Shown here: piece by piece, positions 1 through 6,318 of the stretch
Layout of the letters: each line of letters starts with the position of its first letter
Numbering within the stretch: the first letter of the stretch is position 1
Assembly: GCA_949289715.1 (NCBI GenBank)
Contig: CASEPJ010000076.1
Span: 1-8,788, forward strand
Source: an uncultured Clostridia bacterium
GTDB taxonomy: Bacteria > Bacillota > Clostridia > Christensenellales > CASEPJ01
DNA: 8,788 nucleotides
Direction: 5' to 3'
Position numbers and translations under genes: made by a program
The notes under the pieces: generated by a model
Told to the model about the DNA's origin: nothing
Databases searched by the model: none
What the model saw: only the letters and a program-made list of their open reading frames with translations

Positions 1-286
1 AACCGAAATTTTCGGCAAGACTGCCTTTTGCGGATTTTATTTTTTCCGCATCGTTACGGTGAATATAAACTTTTGCACCTAATTTTTGAAAATAATAAGC
101 CGCACCGCAATGGTCGAAATGTCCGTGCGTTAAAAGTACCGCCTTAATTTTTATATTTAAGGCATCCGCTTCGGACTGTAGTTTTTTTATACTTCCGCCA
201 GGATCTATTATAAAACCTTCTTTCTCTTTATAAACTATATATGCATTGGCTCGAAAAGGAAGCACTGCGAATTTTTTGAATTTCAT
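1..286 (-). CDS. MBL-fold metallohydrolase (3' end cut by window edge)
   Basis: Only the first 95 codons are present; the gene runs off the left edge. The ATG at 286-284 is preceded by AGGAG (revcomp of CTCCT, 94-98 of the 200s line, i.e. 294-298) at normal spacing. Residue 28 is the Asp of an IIDPGG strand, and residues 53-59 read THGHFDH, the HxHxDH metal-binding signature of the metallo-beta-lactamase fold (His54, His56, Asp58, His59). The N-terminus NAYIV (14-18) resembles the NCYIV start of small bacterial glyoxalase II-like hydrolases of about 200 residues, with Ala in place of Cys. The real substrate cannot be told: hydroxyacylglutathione or another thioester hydrolase are family possibilities only. 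It starts 14 nt after the dtd stop and is therefore in the same transcript. A small MBL-fold gene after dtd is a common clostridial arrangement. Confidence 0.9.
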   Translation of the reverse strand, partial: MKFKKFAVLPFRANAYIVYKEKEGFIIDPGGSIKKLQSEADALNIKIKAVLLTHGHFDHCGAAYYFQKLGAKVYIHRNDAEKIKSAKGSLAENFG

Positions 287-300
287 TATTTTTCTCCTAA

Positions 301-741
301 TTATTCGGGTAATTTTTCAAGTATAATCGTAACCGGTCCTGCCATTTCGTTTTCAATTCTCATATCACACCCGAAAAAACCTTTTTTGGTAACTATTCGT
401 TTATTTAACTGTTCTGCAGAATAATTAAAAAGTTTTTCTGCTTTTTGGGGAATTTCCGCTTCGAAATAATCGGGACGCCTGCCTTTTTTTGCATTAGCGT
501 TTACGGTAAAATTGGGTATTAAAAGAATTTCGCCTTTAATATCCTCCAAAGACAAATTCAATTTTTTATCGTTGTCTTCAAAAATTCTGAGTTCACAAAG
601 TTTTTTTACAAAAAAATCGGCTTCTTTCTGCCCGTCCCCTTTTTTTATGCCTAAAAAAACCAACAGTCCTTTTTTAATATCAAAAAATTGATTTTCATAG
701 GAAACTTTAGCATAATTTACTACCTGAATCACCGCTTTCAC
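301..741 (-). CDS. dtd: D-aminoacyl-tRNA deacylase (DTD family), divergent active-site motif
   Basis: A 146-residue protein of normal DTD length. DTD is a homodimeric enzyme that hydrolyses D-amino acids (and Gly mischarged on tRNA-Ala) from tRNA, chiral proofreading in the cytoplasm. Family landmarks: MKAVIQ start, GLLVFLGI (25-32), LRIFED (51-56), LNLSL (61-65), KKGRRP (85-90), FGCDM (123-127) and the cross-subunit Gly-Pro motif AGPVT (Gly135-Pro136). The start is GTG at 741-739, with AAGGTG upstream at 752-747. Two usually invariant places differ. The N-terminal QRV reads QVV (Arg to Val at residue 7), and the SQFTL motif reads PNFTV (76-80), retaining Phe78 and Thr79. The rest is well conserved, so I read it as a functional but divergent DTD rather than a broken gene. 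The downstream MBL gene is 14 nt away; rel lies upstream across 206 nt. Confidence 0.93.
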   Translation of the reverse strand: MKAVIQVVNYAKVSYENQFFDIKKGLLVFLGIKKGDGQKEADFFVKKLCELRIFEDNDKKLNLSLEDIKGEILLIPNFTVNANAKKGRRPDYFEAEIPQKAEKLFNYSAEQLNKRIVTKKGFFGCDMRIENEMAGPVTIILEKLPE

Positions 742-752
742 ATAATCACCTT
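738..752 (-). promoter_or_regulatory. dtd translation start with overlapping AUG-UGA
   Basis: Read on the minus strand, the SD AAGGTG (752-747) is followed by ATT, then ATGTGAAAG. The reading frame that gives the DTD protein begins at GTG (741-739). The ATG at 743-741 is out of frame and is immediately followed by TGA (740-738), so it forms a minimal start-stop pair overlapping the real start by one base. Both starts are within reach of the same SD. No in-frame ATG is available at the N-terminus, which is why GTG is chosen. Confidence 0.6.
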
Positions 753-822
753 TTTAATACATCATCGGTTAATTTAAAACAAATATTTATTTAACTGAAA
801 TAAAAATTACTAATTTTTTAAA

Positions 823-850
823 CTTTTATCGTATTTATTTCGAAAGTCAA
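823..850 (-). promoter_or_regulatory. Candidate promoter for dtd and the MBL gene
   Basis: On the minus strand TTGACT (850-845, 5 of 6 to consensus) is followed after 16 bp by TAAAAG (828-823, 4 of 6). Transcription would start near 816 and leave a leader of about 75 nt before the dtd GTG. It lies in the 206-nt gap between rel and dtd. The -10 is weak and the region is AT-rich, so it is only a candidate. Co-transcription from rel is equally possible because I see no good terminator after rel. Confidence 0.35.
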
Positions 851-947
851 AATTTAATTTTAAAAAATGCAATTGAATGTTTTTAACCCCGGCTAAATAA
901 TTTTTCAAAGATTGTAAAATTATTAAATGAATTTTATAGTCGAAATA

Positions 948-3089
948 TTAATTGGTAGTTCTAAATACGTTTTGCACATCCGGATGTCCTTTAATTTTAT
1001 TCATAAGAAGTTCTAAATCTCCAGGGTTCGATATTTGAACGGTAAGATTTAAAATTGCCGTACCCGTTTTGGATAACCTTGCATTAAAAGCGGTTATCGG
1101 AAATTTTAAAGAAGATATCAATGTGGTTATTTCTGCGATTATTCCGGTATTATCGGTCGCTTCAATCTGCATGGAAACTTCATACTGTCCCGACTGCGCT
1201 TTATTTGCCCAATCCGCTTGTATAAAACGATTTTCCTCTGCGTTTTTCATATTGGGACAATCTTTTCTATGCACCACGACTCCTCTGCCTCTGGTGATAT
1301 AGCCTATTATAGGATCGCCCGGCACGGGATTACAGCAACGTGCAAGACGTACCAAAAAATCATCGTATCCTTTTATTAATACGCCCTGAGTGTTGTTTCT
1401 GTTGGTCGAATTCTGTTTATGAACGGAAATTTCGGGGTTTTTAATTTCCTGTTCCTGTTTATAAAAGTCTATAAGTTTAAATAAAATCTGATTGGTGGTA
1501 AAACCTCCGTACCCTATAGACGCATATAAATCGTCGACCGAAGTAATGTTGTATCTTTGCATAACCACATCCAGCCATTTGGGTACCATAAGCTGATGCA
1601 GGGCATAACCTCTCCTTTTGGCCTCTTCTTCCAACATTTCTCTGCCTTTTTTTATATTTTCTTCCTTCATCTCTTTTTTAAAGAAAGAATGTATTTTTGC
1701 CCTTGCCGCAGTGGTTTTAACATATTTTAACCAATCTCTCGAAGGACCTTTTGCATTGGGAGAAGTAATAATTTCCACAATATCGCCTGTATTGAGTTCG
1801 GTGGTTATGGGTACCATTTTAGAATTGACTTTAGCACCTACGCATTTATTCCCTATTGCCGAATGAATGGTATAGGCGAAATCTATGGGAGTTGAACCTG
1901 CCGGAAGGCTAATTACATCCCCTTTAGGGGTGAAAACTATCGCCTCACTCGAATACAAGTCCGTTTTTAAAGTATCCATAAACTCTTTGGAATCTTTAAA
2001 ATCGCTCTCCATTTCCAACGCACGTCTTAGCCATTGCAATTTATTGTCTAAATCGGTATCGGCATTCCTGCCTTCCTTATATTTCCAGTGTGAGGCAATA
2101 CCGTATTCGGCTATACGGTGCATTTCTTTTGTCCTTATTTGAATTTCAAAGGGCATGCCTATGCTTGTCATAACGGTGGTATGCAGCGACTGATAATTGT
2201 TTTGTTTCGGTGAAGAAATATAATCTTTTACCCTTTTGGGAACGGGCATCCATTTGTTGTGAATAATACCTAAAACATTATAACAGTCTTTCTCGTCGTC
2301 TACTATGACTCTTACCGCAAACAAATCGTACAGCTGTTCGAAGGATAAGTTTTTGGTTTTCATTTTCTTATATATACTGTAAATGTGTTTAGGCCTTCCG
2401 AACACCTCGGCTTCTATTCCGTATTTTGCGATTTCGTCCTTTATTTCTTTTACGAGATTATTAACAAAATCTTTTCTTTCAGAAAGTTTGAGATTTAATT
2501 TTTCGACAATGTTCTTATACGCTTCCGGCTCGAGATACCTTAAAGACAAATCGTCGAGTTCGCATTTTATTTGAGATATACCGAGTCTACCGGCAAGAGG
2601 AGCATAAATATCGAGCGTTTCTTTTGCCATTGCTTTCTGCCTGTCTTCGGGGAGATATTTTAACGAACGCATATTATGCAATCTGTCGGCCAGCTTTATA
2701 AACAAAACTCTAATATCTTTTGCCATTGCAAAAAACATTTTTCTGAAATTTTCCGCTTGCTCCTCTTCTTTCGATTTGAATTCTATTTTATCCAATTTGG
2801 TTACGCCCTGAACAAGACGGGTAATTTCTTCGCCGAATTCGTTTTTCAGCTCTTCTTCCGTACACGGGGTATCTTCGACGACATCGTGCAATAATGCAGC
2901 ACAAATGGTTGCCTCATCCATATTAAGATCGGCAAGAATGGTGGCAACCGCAACAGGGTGAATAAAATAATCTTCACCCGATGCTCTTTTTTGCCCTTCA
3001 TGAGCATTTTTAGCATAATAATATGCTTTTTCAAGCAGCTCGTAATTATTAGGATATTGAGTTTTTAGCTTTTCGAGCAACTGTTCCAT
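948..3089 (-). CDS. relA: Bifunctional (p)ppGpp synthetase/hydrolase Rel (RelA/SpoT homologue)
   Basis: A full-length long RSH of 713 residues: makes (p)ppGpp from ATP and GDP/GTP on stalled ribosomes and also degrades it. Order of domains: HD hydrolase (about 25-180) with His44 in YFIHP, His68-Asp69 in LLHDVVEDT and KLADRLHNMRSL (132-143); synthetase (about 225-345) with GRPKHIYSIYKKM (231-243), YDLFAVRV (254-261) and NNYQSLHTTV (297-306); TGS (about 383-445); a zinc-finger-like segment with Cys585-Cys586 and Cys611; C-terminal ACT (about 636-710). The synthetase loop reads RVKD (286-289), the RxKD form known from bifunctional Rel enzymes rather than the ExDD of monofunctional RelA. The intact His/Asp set of the HD domain agrees, so both activities are expected. 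The ATG at 3089 follows GAGAGG (3100-3095) by 5 nt. It lies 106 nt downstream of recJ. Confidence 0.98.
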   Translation of the reverse strand: MEQLLEKLKTQYPNNYELLEKAYYYAKNAHEGQKRASGEDYFIHPVAVATILADLNMDEATICAALLHDVVEDTPCTEEELKNEFGEEITRLVQGVTKLDKIEFKSKEEEQAENFRKMFFAMAKDIRVLFIKLADRLHNMRSLKYLPEDRQKAMAKETLDIYAPLAGRLGISQIKCELDDLSLRYLEPEAYKNIVEKLNLKLSERKDFVNNLVKEIKDEIAKYGIEAEVFGRPKHIYSIYKKMKTKNLSFEQLYDLFAVRVIVDDEKDCYNVLGIIHNKWMPVPKRVKDYISSPKQNNYQSLHTTVMTSIGMPFEIQIRTKEMHRIAEYGIASHWKYKEGRNADTDLDNKLQWLRRALEMESDFKDSKEFMDTLKTDLYSSEAIVFTPKGDVISLPAGSTPIDFAYTIHSAIGNKCVGAKVNSKMVPITTELNTGDIVEIITSPNAKGPSRDWLKYVKTTAARAKIHSFFKKEMKEENIKKGREMLEEEAKRRGYALHQLMVPKWLDVVMQRYNITSVDDLYASIGYGGFTTNQILFKLIDFYKQEQEIKNPEISVHKQNSTNRNNTQGVLIKGYDDFLVRLARCCNPVPGDPIIGYITRGRGVVVHRKDCPNMKNAEENRFIQADWANKAQSGQYEVSMQIEATDNTGIIAEITTLISSLKFPITAFNARLSKTGTAILNLTVQISNPGDLELLMNKIKGHPDVQNVFRTTN

Positions 3090-3108
3090 ATATACCTCTC
3101 AAACAATC

Positions 3109-3126
3109 ATAGCTTATGGAAGCTAT
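3109..3126. repeat. 7-bp inverted repeat in the rel leader
   Basis: ATAGCTT (3109-3115) and AAGCTAT (3120-3126) are perfect inverted copies separated by 4 nt. They sit 20 to 37 bases upstream of the rel start codon and just before its SD (3100-3095). In RNA they would form a small hairpin with a 4-nt loop. On the minus strand the downstream arm overlaps a -10-like TATGAT, so an operator or leader hairpin is possible. It has no T-run and is not a terminator. Confidence 0.45.
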
Positions 3127-3133
3127 TGAAAAT

Positions 3134-3163
3134 CAGTTAATTTAATAGCCAGTTAATTTAATA
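3134..3163. repeat. Tandem 14-bp direct repeat between recJ and rel
   Basis: CAGTTAATTTAATA occurs at 3134-3147 and again at 3150-3163, identical over 14 bp with a 16-bp period. This looks like a local slippage duplication inside the 106-nt recJ-rel gap, where an apt gene is commonly found in clostridia. It could equally be a doubled binding site, as the period is about one and a half helical turns. Confidence 0.7.
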
Positions 3164-3195
3164 ATAGAATTTATTTTGACATCGTATATAAAATC

Positions 3196-5454
3196 TTATA
3201 CCAAATATTTTAAAATTTTCAAATAAAGCTTTGAAGTTTTAAGATCTTTCTGTTGACTGTTCAATTTAAAAAGAGTAAAATCTCCGCCGACTTTTATAAA
3301 ACCCAATTCTTCAAATACCTTTAAAGCCAAATAAAATTCACCTATAGTAAAACCTTCGTTTTCAAAAAATTTTTTATAAAAATTATAGGGAGAACGGTAA
3401 TCTTTATTCGTCAATGTTATTAACTTTAAATATATTTTAGAAAATCTTTCTCTTGAAAAATCACCATATATATAAAAGCTTTCTGCAGAATCCATTATTT
3501 TGGAAAATAAATAAGGATTAAATTGAGGTTTGTCCAATAAAACGGTTTTTTTATGATATAAATAATCGGTTTTTTCGGGGCAATACAGCAGTACATTATA
3601 ATTATTGGTAAGATAATCGCTTGCTCCCGCATAATAAATTATTTTATTTTCTTCCAATATTTTACGGTATTTTATAAATGTGGAAGGTTTAAATGCAATC
3701 AATACCGTACCGAAAGGATTTTGAAGATTGTTTAAAAGTTCGTACGAATCGATAACACCGCTTGTAACCTCTTCGTTGTTTATAAACGCATTTAATAAAC
3801 TTATTTGCCCCGCCGTTTCGTCGGGAATAAATTGTTGCGGTTCCGCAAAGCGCACGGTATAATCGTAACTTATTTTATTATAAAAGTTTTTACCGGCGGT
3901 AAGCATTAAATTTATTTGTTTTGAATAGTCTAAAGTACTCTTCATTTTACTCCCGTTCCAAAACTTCATTTTCTGTCCGTTGGACTGTAGAAGCAAATGC
4001 TTTTTATCTAAAGAAAGATATTCGTTGCCAAAACTTCCGCATATATTTAGCGAAGGTCTAAAATTGTCCATTCCGAAAGGCTCTAATTTTTCAATTTCGT
4101 TATAAAACAACTCGCAATCGGGAAGATAATCGGCTTTGACATTACAAATATTTTTGGGAATAAAAGTGTCAATGGGATAATTATTTACGAATTGTTCCAT
4201 ACGTTCTACAAATTTTAAATAATCTTCCTTTTTTAAAGTTACACCGGCCGCTTTTTTATGACCGCCGAAACTAATTAAAAAATCCGATGCGGTAAAAAGC
4301 ATTTCGTAAATATCTATTCCGTCGATACTTCTGCAGCTGCCCTTTAAAAATTCATCTTCCATTGTAAGAATTATTACGGGACGACAAAATTCAACAGCAA
4401 GTTTTTGAGCAACCAACCCTAAAATCCCTATATCGTAATTACCTTTAAGGATTATAATTTTTTTCGAATACAGCTTATAAGAGGCTAAGTCCCTGAGTGC
4501 GTTATCCAAACTTTTTTTAACATTTGTCTGCCTTTCGGCATTTGCCTTCTCGAGCGCTTCGCAAAGGAGCATAGCTTCACTTTCGGTCTCGGCGGCAAAA
4601 AGATTATATGCAAACGTATCCCCGTCCACCCTTGCGGGTGCGTTTAGTCGTGGGGCTATTTTAAATCCCACATCGTAAACTTCAATGTTTTGCAAATTCA
4701 AAAATCTCAGCAGTGTTTTCAGCCCCGTATTTTTTGTATTTGCCATTTGCTTTAGACCGTATTTAACGATTATTCTGTTTTCACCCAACAACGGCATAAG
4801 ATCGGAAACGGTAGAAAGGGCTGCAAATTCCAAATACCGAAAAGCAATATTTTTATTTAATGCGCATAACAATTTAAAAACAACGCCCGCTCCCGAAAGT
4901 TCGGCCGAAACACCGCAAACTTTAGGATTCACGATTATACAGTCCGGCAAAATATTGCCAGGTGTATGGTGGTCCGTAATTATAACGTCTATACCAATAT
5001 TTTTTAAAAATTCGACTTCTTCTATAGCCGATATTCCGCAATCGACGGTAATAATGATATCGGGATAAAAATTTTCCGCTAAAATTTCCAAAGTTTCCGT
5101 TTTAAGTCCGTAACCTTCTTTATACCTATCGGGAATATGTGTGTATAATATATTTGCGCCTAAATTTTTTAATCCGTCGGTTAGCATAAAGGCGGAGGTA
5201 ATGCCGTCTACATCGTAATCGCCTATAACAATTATGCTCTCCCCTTTTTCTATTGCCGATTTTATTCTGTCGACAGCATCTTTAATTCCATCTATCAAAA
5301 AAGGGTCGGTTAAATCCGACAAAGATGGATTTAAAAATTTTTCGCATTCTTTCTCGGAAAGTCCTTTTTTCAATAGCAGTTTTTTTGATAGGCTATTAAT
5401 ATCGCTATCGTTTTTAATTTCCAACGCATCCGCTGAATAAATTTCGTGTATCAT
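3196..5454 (-). CDS. recJ: Single-stranded-DNA-specific exonuclease RecJ
   Basis: A 752-residue DHH-family 5'-3' ssDNA exonuclease used in recombinational and mismatch repair. N-terminal helix region with FLNPSLSDLTDPFL (40-53), then the DHH core: motif I DYDVDG (79-84), VDCG (137-140), motif III DHH (161-163), SDLMPL (217-222). The DHHA1 domain has FGGHKKAAG (396-404), followed by the OB-fold region (about 430-540). All metal-binding Asp and His residues that define the family are present. At 752 residues it is longer than E. coli RecJ (about 577). Residues about 550-752 form the extra C-terminal region usual in Firmicutes RecJ, with a winged-helix-like end. The ATG at 5454-5452 has only a poor SD (AAAGAAA), but the N-terminus aligns as expected and a strong promoter lies just upstream. 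It is the first gene of the minus-strand block. Confidence 0.97.
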   Translation of the reverse strand: MIHEIYSADALEIKNDSDINSLSKKLLLKKGLSEKECEKFLNPSLSDLTDPFLIDGIKDAVDRIKSAIEKGESIIVIGDYDVDGITSAFMLTDGLKNLGANILYTHIPDRYKEGYGLKTETLEILAENFYPDIIITVDCGISAIEEVEFLKNIGIDVIITDHHTPGNILPDCIIVNPKVCGVSAELSGAGVVFKLLCALNKNIAFRYLEFAALSTVSDLMPLLGENRIIVKYGLKQMANTKNTGLKTLLRFLNLQNIEVYDVGFKIAPRLNAPARVDGDTFAYNLFAAETESEAMLLCEALEKANAERQTNVKKSLDNALRDLASYKLYSKKIIILKGNYDIGILGLVAQKLAVEFCRPVIILTMEDEFLKGSCRSIDGIDIYEMLFTASDFLISFGGHKKAAGVTLKKEDYLKFVERMEQFVNNYPIDTFIPKNICNVKADYLPDCELFYNEIEKLEPFGMDNFRPSLNICGSFGNEYLSLDKKHLLLQSNGQKMKFWNGSKMKSTLDYSKQINLMLTAGKNFYNKISYDYTVRFAEPQQFIPDETAGQISLLNAFINNEEVTSGVIDSYELLNNLQNPFGTVLIAFKPSTFIKYRKILEENKIIYYAGASDYLTNNYNVLLYCPEKTDYLYHKKTVLLDKPQFNPYLFSKIMDSAESFYIYGDFSRERFSKIYLKLITLTNKDYRSPYNFYKKFFENEGFTIGEFYLALKVFEELGFIKVGGDFTLFKLNSQQKDLKTSKLYLKILKYLV

Positions 5455-5476
5455 AATTTTCTTTTATTATCAAAAT

Positions 5477-5505
5477 ATTATATCATTTTTATATTATTAT
5501 TTCAA
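5477..5505 (-). promoter_or_regulatory. Sigma-A promoter of recJ (extended -10)
   Basis: On the minus strand TTGAAA (5505-5500) is followed after exactly 17 bp by a perfect TATAAT (5482-5477), with TGA directly before it as an extended -10. The predicted start is near 5470, giving a leader of only about 16 nt before the recJ ATG at 5454. This matches the weak SD, because little leader remains. It is the clearest promoter on this strand and probably drives recJ and perhaps rel. Confidence 0.75.
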
Positions 5506-5520
5506 TAATATTTAATTGAA

Positions 5521-5580
5521 TTGTAAATATTTTTTACCGTATGCTTTTTAAAAGTTGATTATTTTTTTATATATTTACAA
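5521..5580. repeat. 10-bp inverted repeat with 40-nt spacer
   Basis: TTGTAAATAT (5521-5530) and its exact reverse complement ATATTTACAA (5571-5580) flank 40 nt. The left arm begins 16 bp upstream of the recJ -35. It could be a pair of half-sites for a DNA-binding protein. The sequence is very AT-rich, so chance is a real alternative. Confidence 0.4.
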
Positions 5581-5641
5581 ATTTAGAAAATTTTAATTAA
5601 TAAGTTTTAACATCTCTATTATTTTTTCATCTATAAATCGA

Positions 5642-5662
5642 TAATTAATTTCAAATTAATTA
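5642..5662. repeat. Perfect palindrome, 10-bp arms around one central base
   Basis: TAATTAATTT (5642-5651), a central C (5652), then AAATTAATTA (5653-5662) form a 21-bp perfect palindrome in the middle of the divergent spacer. Its shape is that of an operator for a dimeric regulator, not a terminator (no GC, no adjacent T-run). It is equidistant enough to serve either block. Confidence 0.5.
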
Positions 5663-5773
5663 GAACATTATTATTTGTAATTTAAAAATAAAAAAATTAT
5701 ACAAATACGATAATTATATAAATTTTTTTACTATTTTAATAAATCATTTATAAAAAAATATTTATAAGTCATA

Positions 5774-5802
5774 TTCAAACGCACCCTCGAATAAATTATA
5801 GC
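5774..5802 (+). promoter_or_regulatory. Weak candidate promoter for the membrane-protein gene
   Basis: TTCAAA (5774-5779), 17 bp, TATAGC (5797-5802), about 30 nt upstream of the SD GGAGG at 5829-5833. Position is right, but the two hexamers match consensus only partly, and this is the best I find upstream of the gene. Confidence 0.3.
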
Positions 5803-5840
5803 GTAATGCGTAAAAAACACGTTAAATCGGAGGATACGAA

Positions 5841-6248
5841 ATGAAAACAAAAACCAAAAAAGCTCCCGTGCAAAAGGGAAAAACTCTTAATTTTTTACTC
5901 GCTTCCTTAAAAGGCGGTTTGGTGGCAGTACTTGCGGCATTTGTTCTTATAGTTATTTTCGCACTTATTATAAAACTCACTAATCTACCCGAAAGTTGGT
6001 TCCAGCCGATTACACAGGTTATTAAAGGCGTGGCTTTAATTATAGGTATATGCTCCGCTATGAAAGGTAACGACCTGTCTCTTTTAACGGGCACACTTGC
6101 CGGAATTATATTTACCTTATTGGCATTCACTTTGTTTTCCATTATAGACGACGGATTCAATTTCGGATTAAATCTCTTATTCGATATTCTTTTCGGAGCG
6201 GGCGGCGGTACTTTAGTTGCATTAATGTGCAAAATTGCCAAAAAATAG
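5841..6248 (+). CDS. Four-helix membrane protein, TIGR04086 (YrzE-like) family
   Basis: A 135-residue, very hydrophobic protein. A short basic N-terminus (KTKTKKAPVQKGK, 2-14) is followed by four likely membrane helices at about 25-46, 55-73, 79-102 and 107-130. Glycines lie within the helices (GG 25-26, GGG 121-123), and the C-terminus is a lysine-rich KIAKK. The basic ends suggest both termini in the cytoplasm. Size, four-helix pattern and position immediately before SCIFF agree with the uncharacterised TIGR04086 family, related to Bacillus YrzE, which sits near yajC and SCIFF genes. No catalytic motif is seen and no function is known. The ATG at 5841 has a strong SD GGAGG (5829-5833) with 7-nt spacing. 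The gene ends 70 nt before the SCIFF start. A role in handling the SCIFF product would be inference from position only. Confidence 0.85.
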   Translation: MKTKTKKAPVQKGKTLNFLLASLKGGLVAVLAAFVLIVIFALIIKLTNLPESWFQPITQVIKGVALIIGICSAMKGNDLSLLTGTLAGIIFTLLAFTLFSIIDDGFNFGLNLLFDILFGAGGGTLVALMCKIAKK

Positions 6249-6251
6249 TTA

Positions 6252-6268
6252 AATTTGATTGCCAAATT
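6252..6268. repeat. Inverted repeat over the SCIFF -35 region
   Basis: AATTTG (6252-6257), 5 nt, CAAATT (6263-6268): a perfect 6-bp inverted repeat that straddles the -35 hexamer of the SCIFF promoter (6259-6264). The location is that of an operator whose occupancy would block RNA polymerase, but six AT-rich pairs can arise by chance. Confidence 0.35.
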
Positions 6269-6287
6269 ATACATTTCATAGTATAAT
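6259..6287 (+). promoter_or_regulatory. Dedicated sigma-A promoter of the SCIFF gene
   Basis: TTGCCA (6259-6264), exactly 17 bp, perfect TATAAT (6282-6287), in the 70-nt gap after the membrane-protein stop. Predicted start is near 6294, so the leader is about 25 nt and carries the strong SD GGAGG (6308-6312). The precursor gene can thus be transcribed independently of the membrane protein. Confidence 0.75.
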
Positions 6288-6318
6288 ATTTTCGTAAAAT
6301 TATTTGCGGAGGTTATTT

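Larger units (their letters stand above)
5455..5840. other. Divergent AT-rich intergenic region between recJ and the membrane-protein gene
   Basis: This 386-nt spacer separates two divergently transcribed blocks. I find no gene in it: stops are frequent in every frame and no SD-start pair leads into a plausible protein. It holds the recJ promoter (5505-5477), a spaced inverted repeat (5521-5580), a long palindrome (5642-5662), a weak candidate promoter for the rightward block (5774-5802) and the heptamer-like doublet GCGTAAT-GCGTAAA (5801-5814). The composition is almost pure A and T up to about 5770 and becomes mixed near the membrane-protein start. Confidence 0.75.

Noticed and set aside
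896..924. 9-bp inverted repeat AATAATTTT / AAAATTATT after the rel stop as a terminator
   Set aside because: The stem has no G-C pair, the loop is 11 nt, and no T-run follows on the minus strand (the next bases are TAGCCGGGG).
3176..3181. Perfect TTGACA on the plus strand just before the recJ stop, possibly an antisense promoter
   Set aside because: No -10 hexamer at 16 to 18 bp; the nearest TTATAC is at 14 bp.
4685..5068. Open frame of 127 codons on the plus strand inside recJ
   Set aside because: It is antisense to the conserved DHH core of RecJ; no SD and no protein-like features.
5822..6274. Open frame of 150 codons on the minus strand opposite the membrane-protein gene
   Set aside because: It is fully antisense to a gene with a strong SD and a family-like four-helix pattern; its translation has no recognisable motif and no SD.
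6304..6318. Upstream in-frame TTG start for the SCIFF gene (five extra residues)
   Set aside because: It overlaps the SD GGAGG that serves ATG 6319, and family members start MKHIKT.
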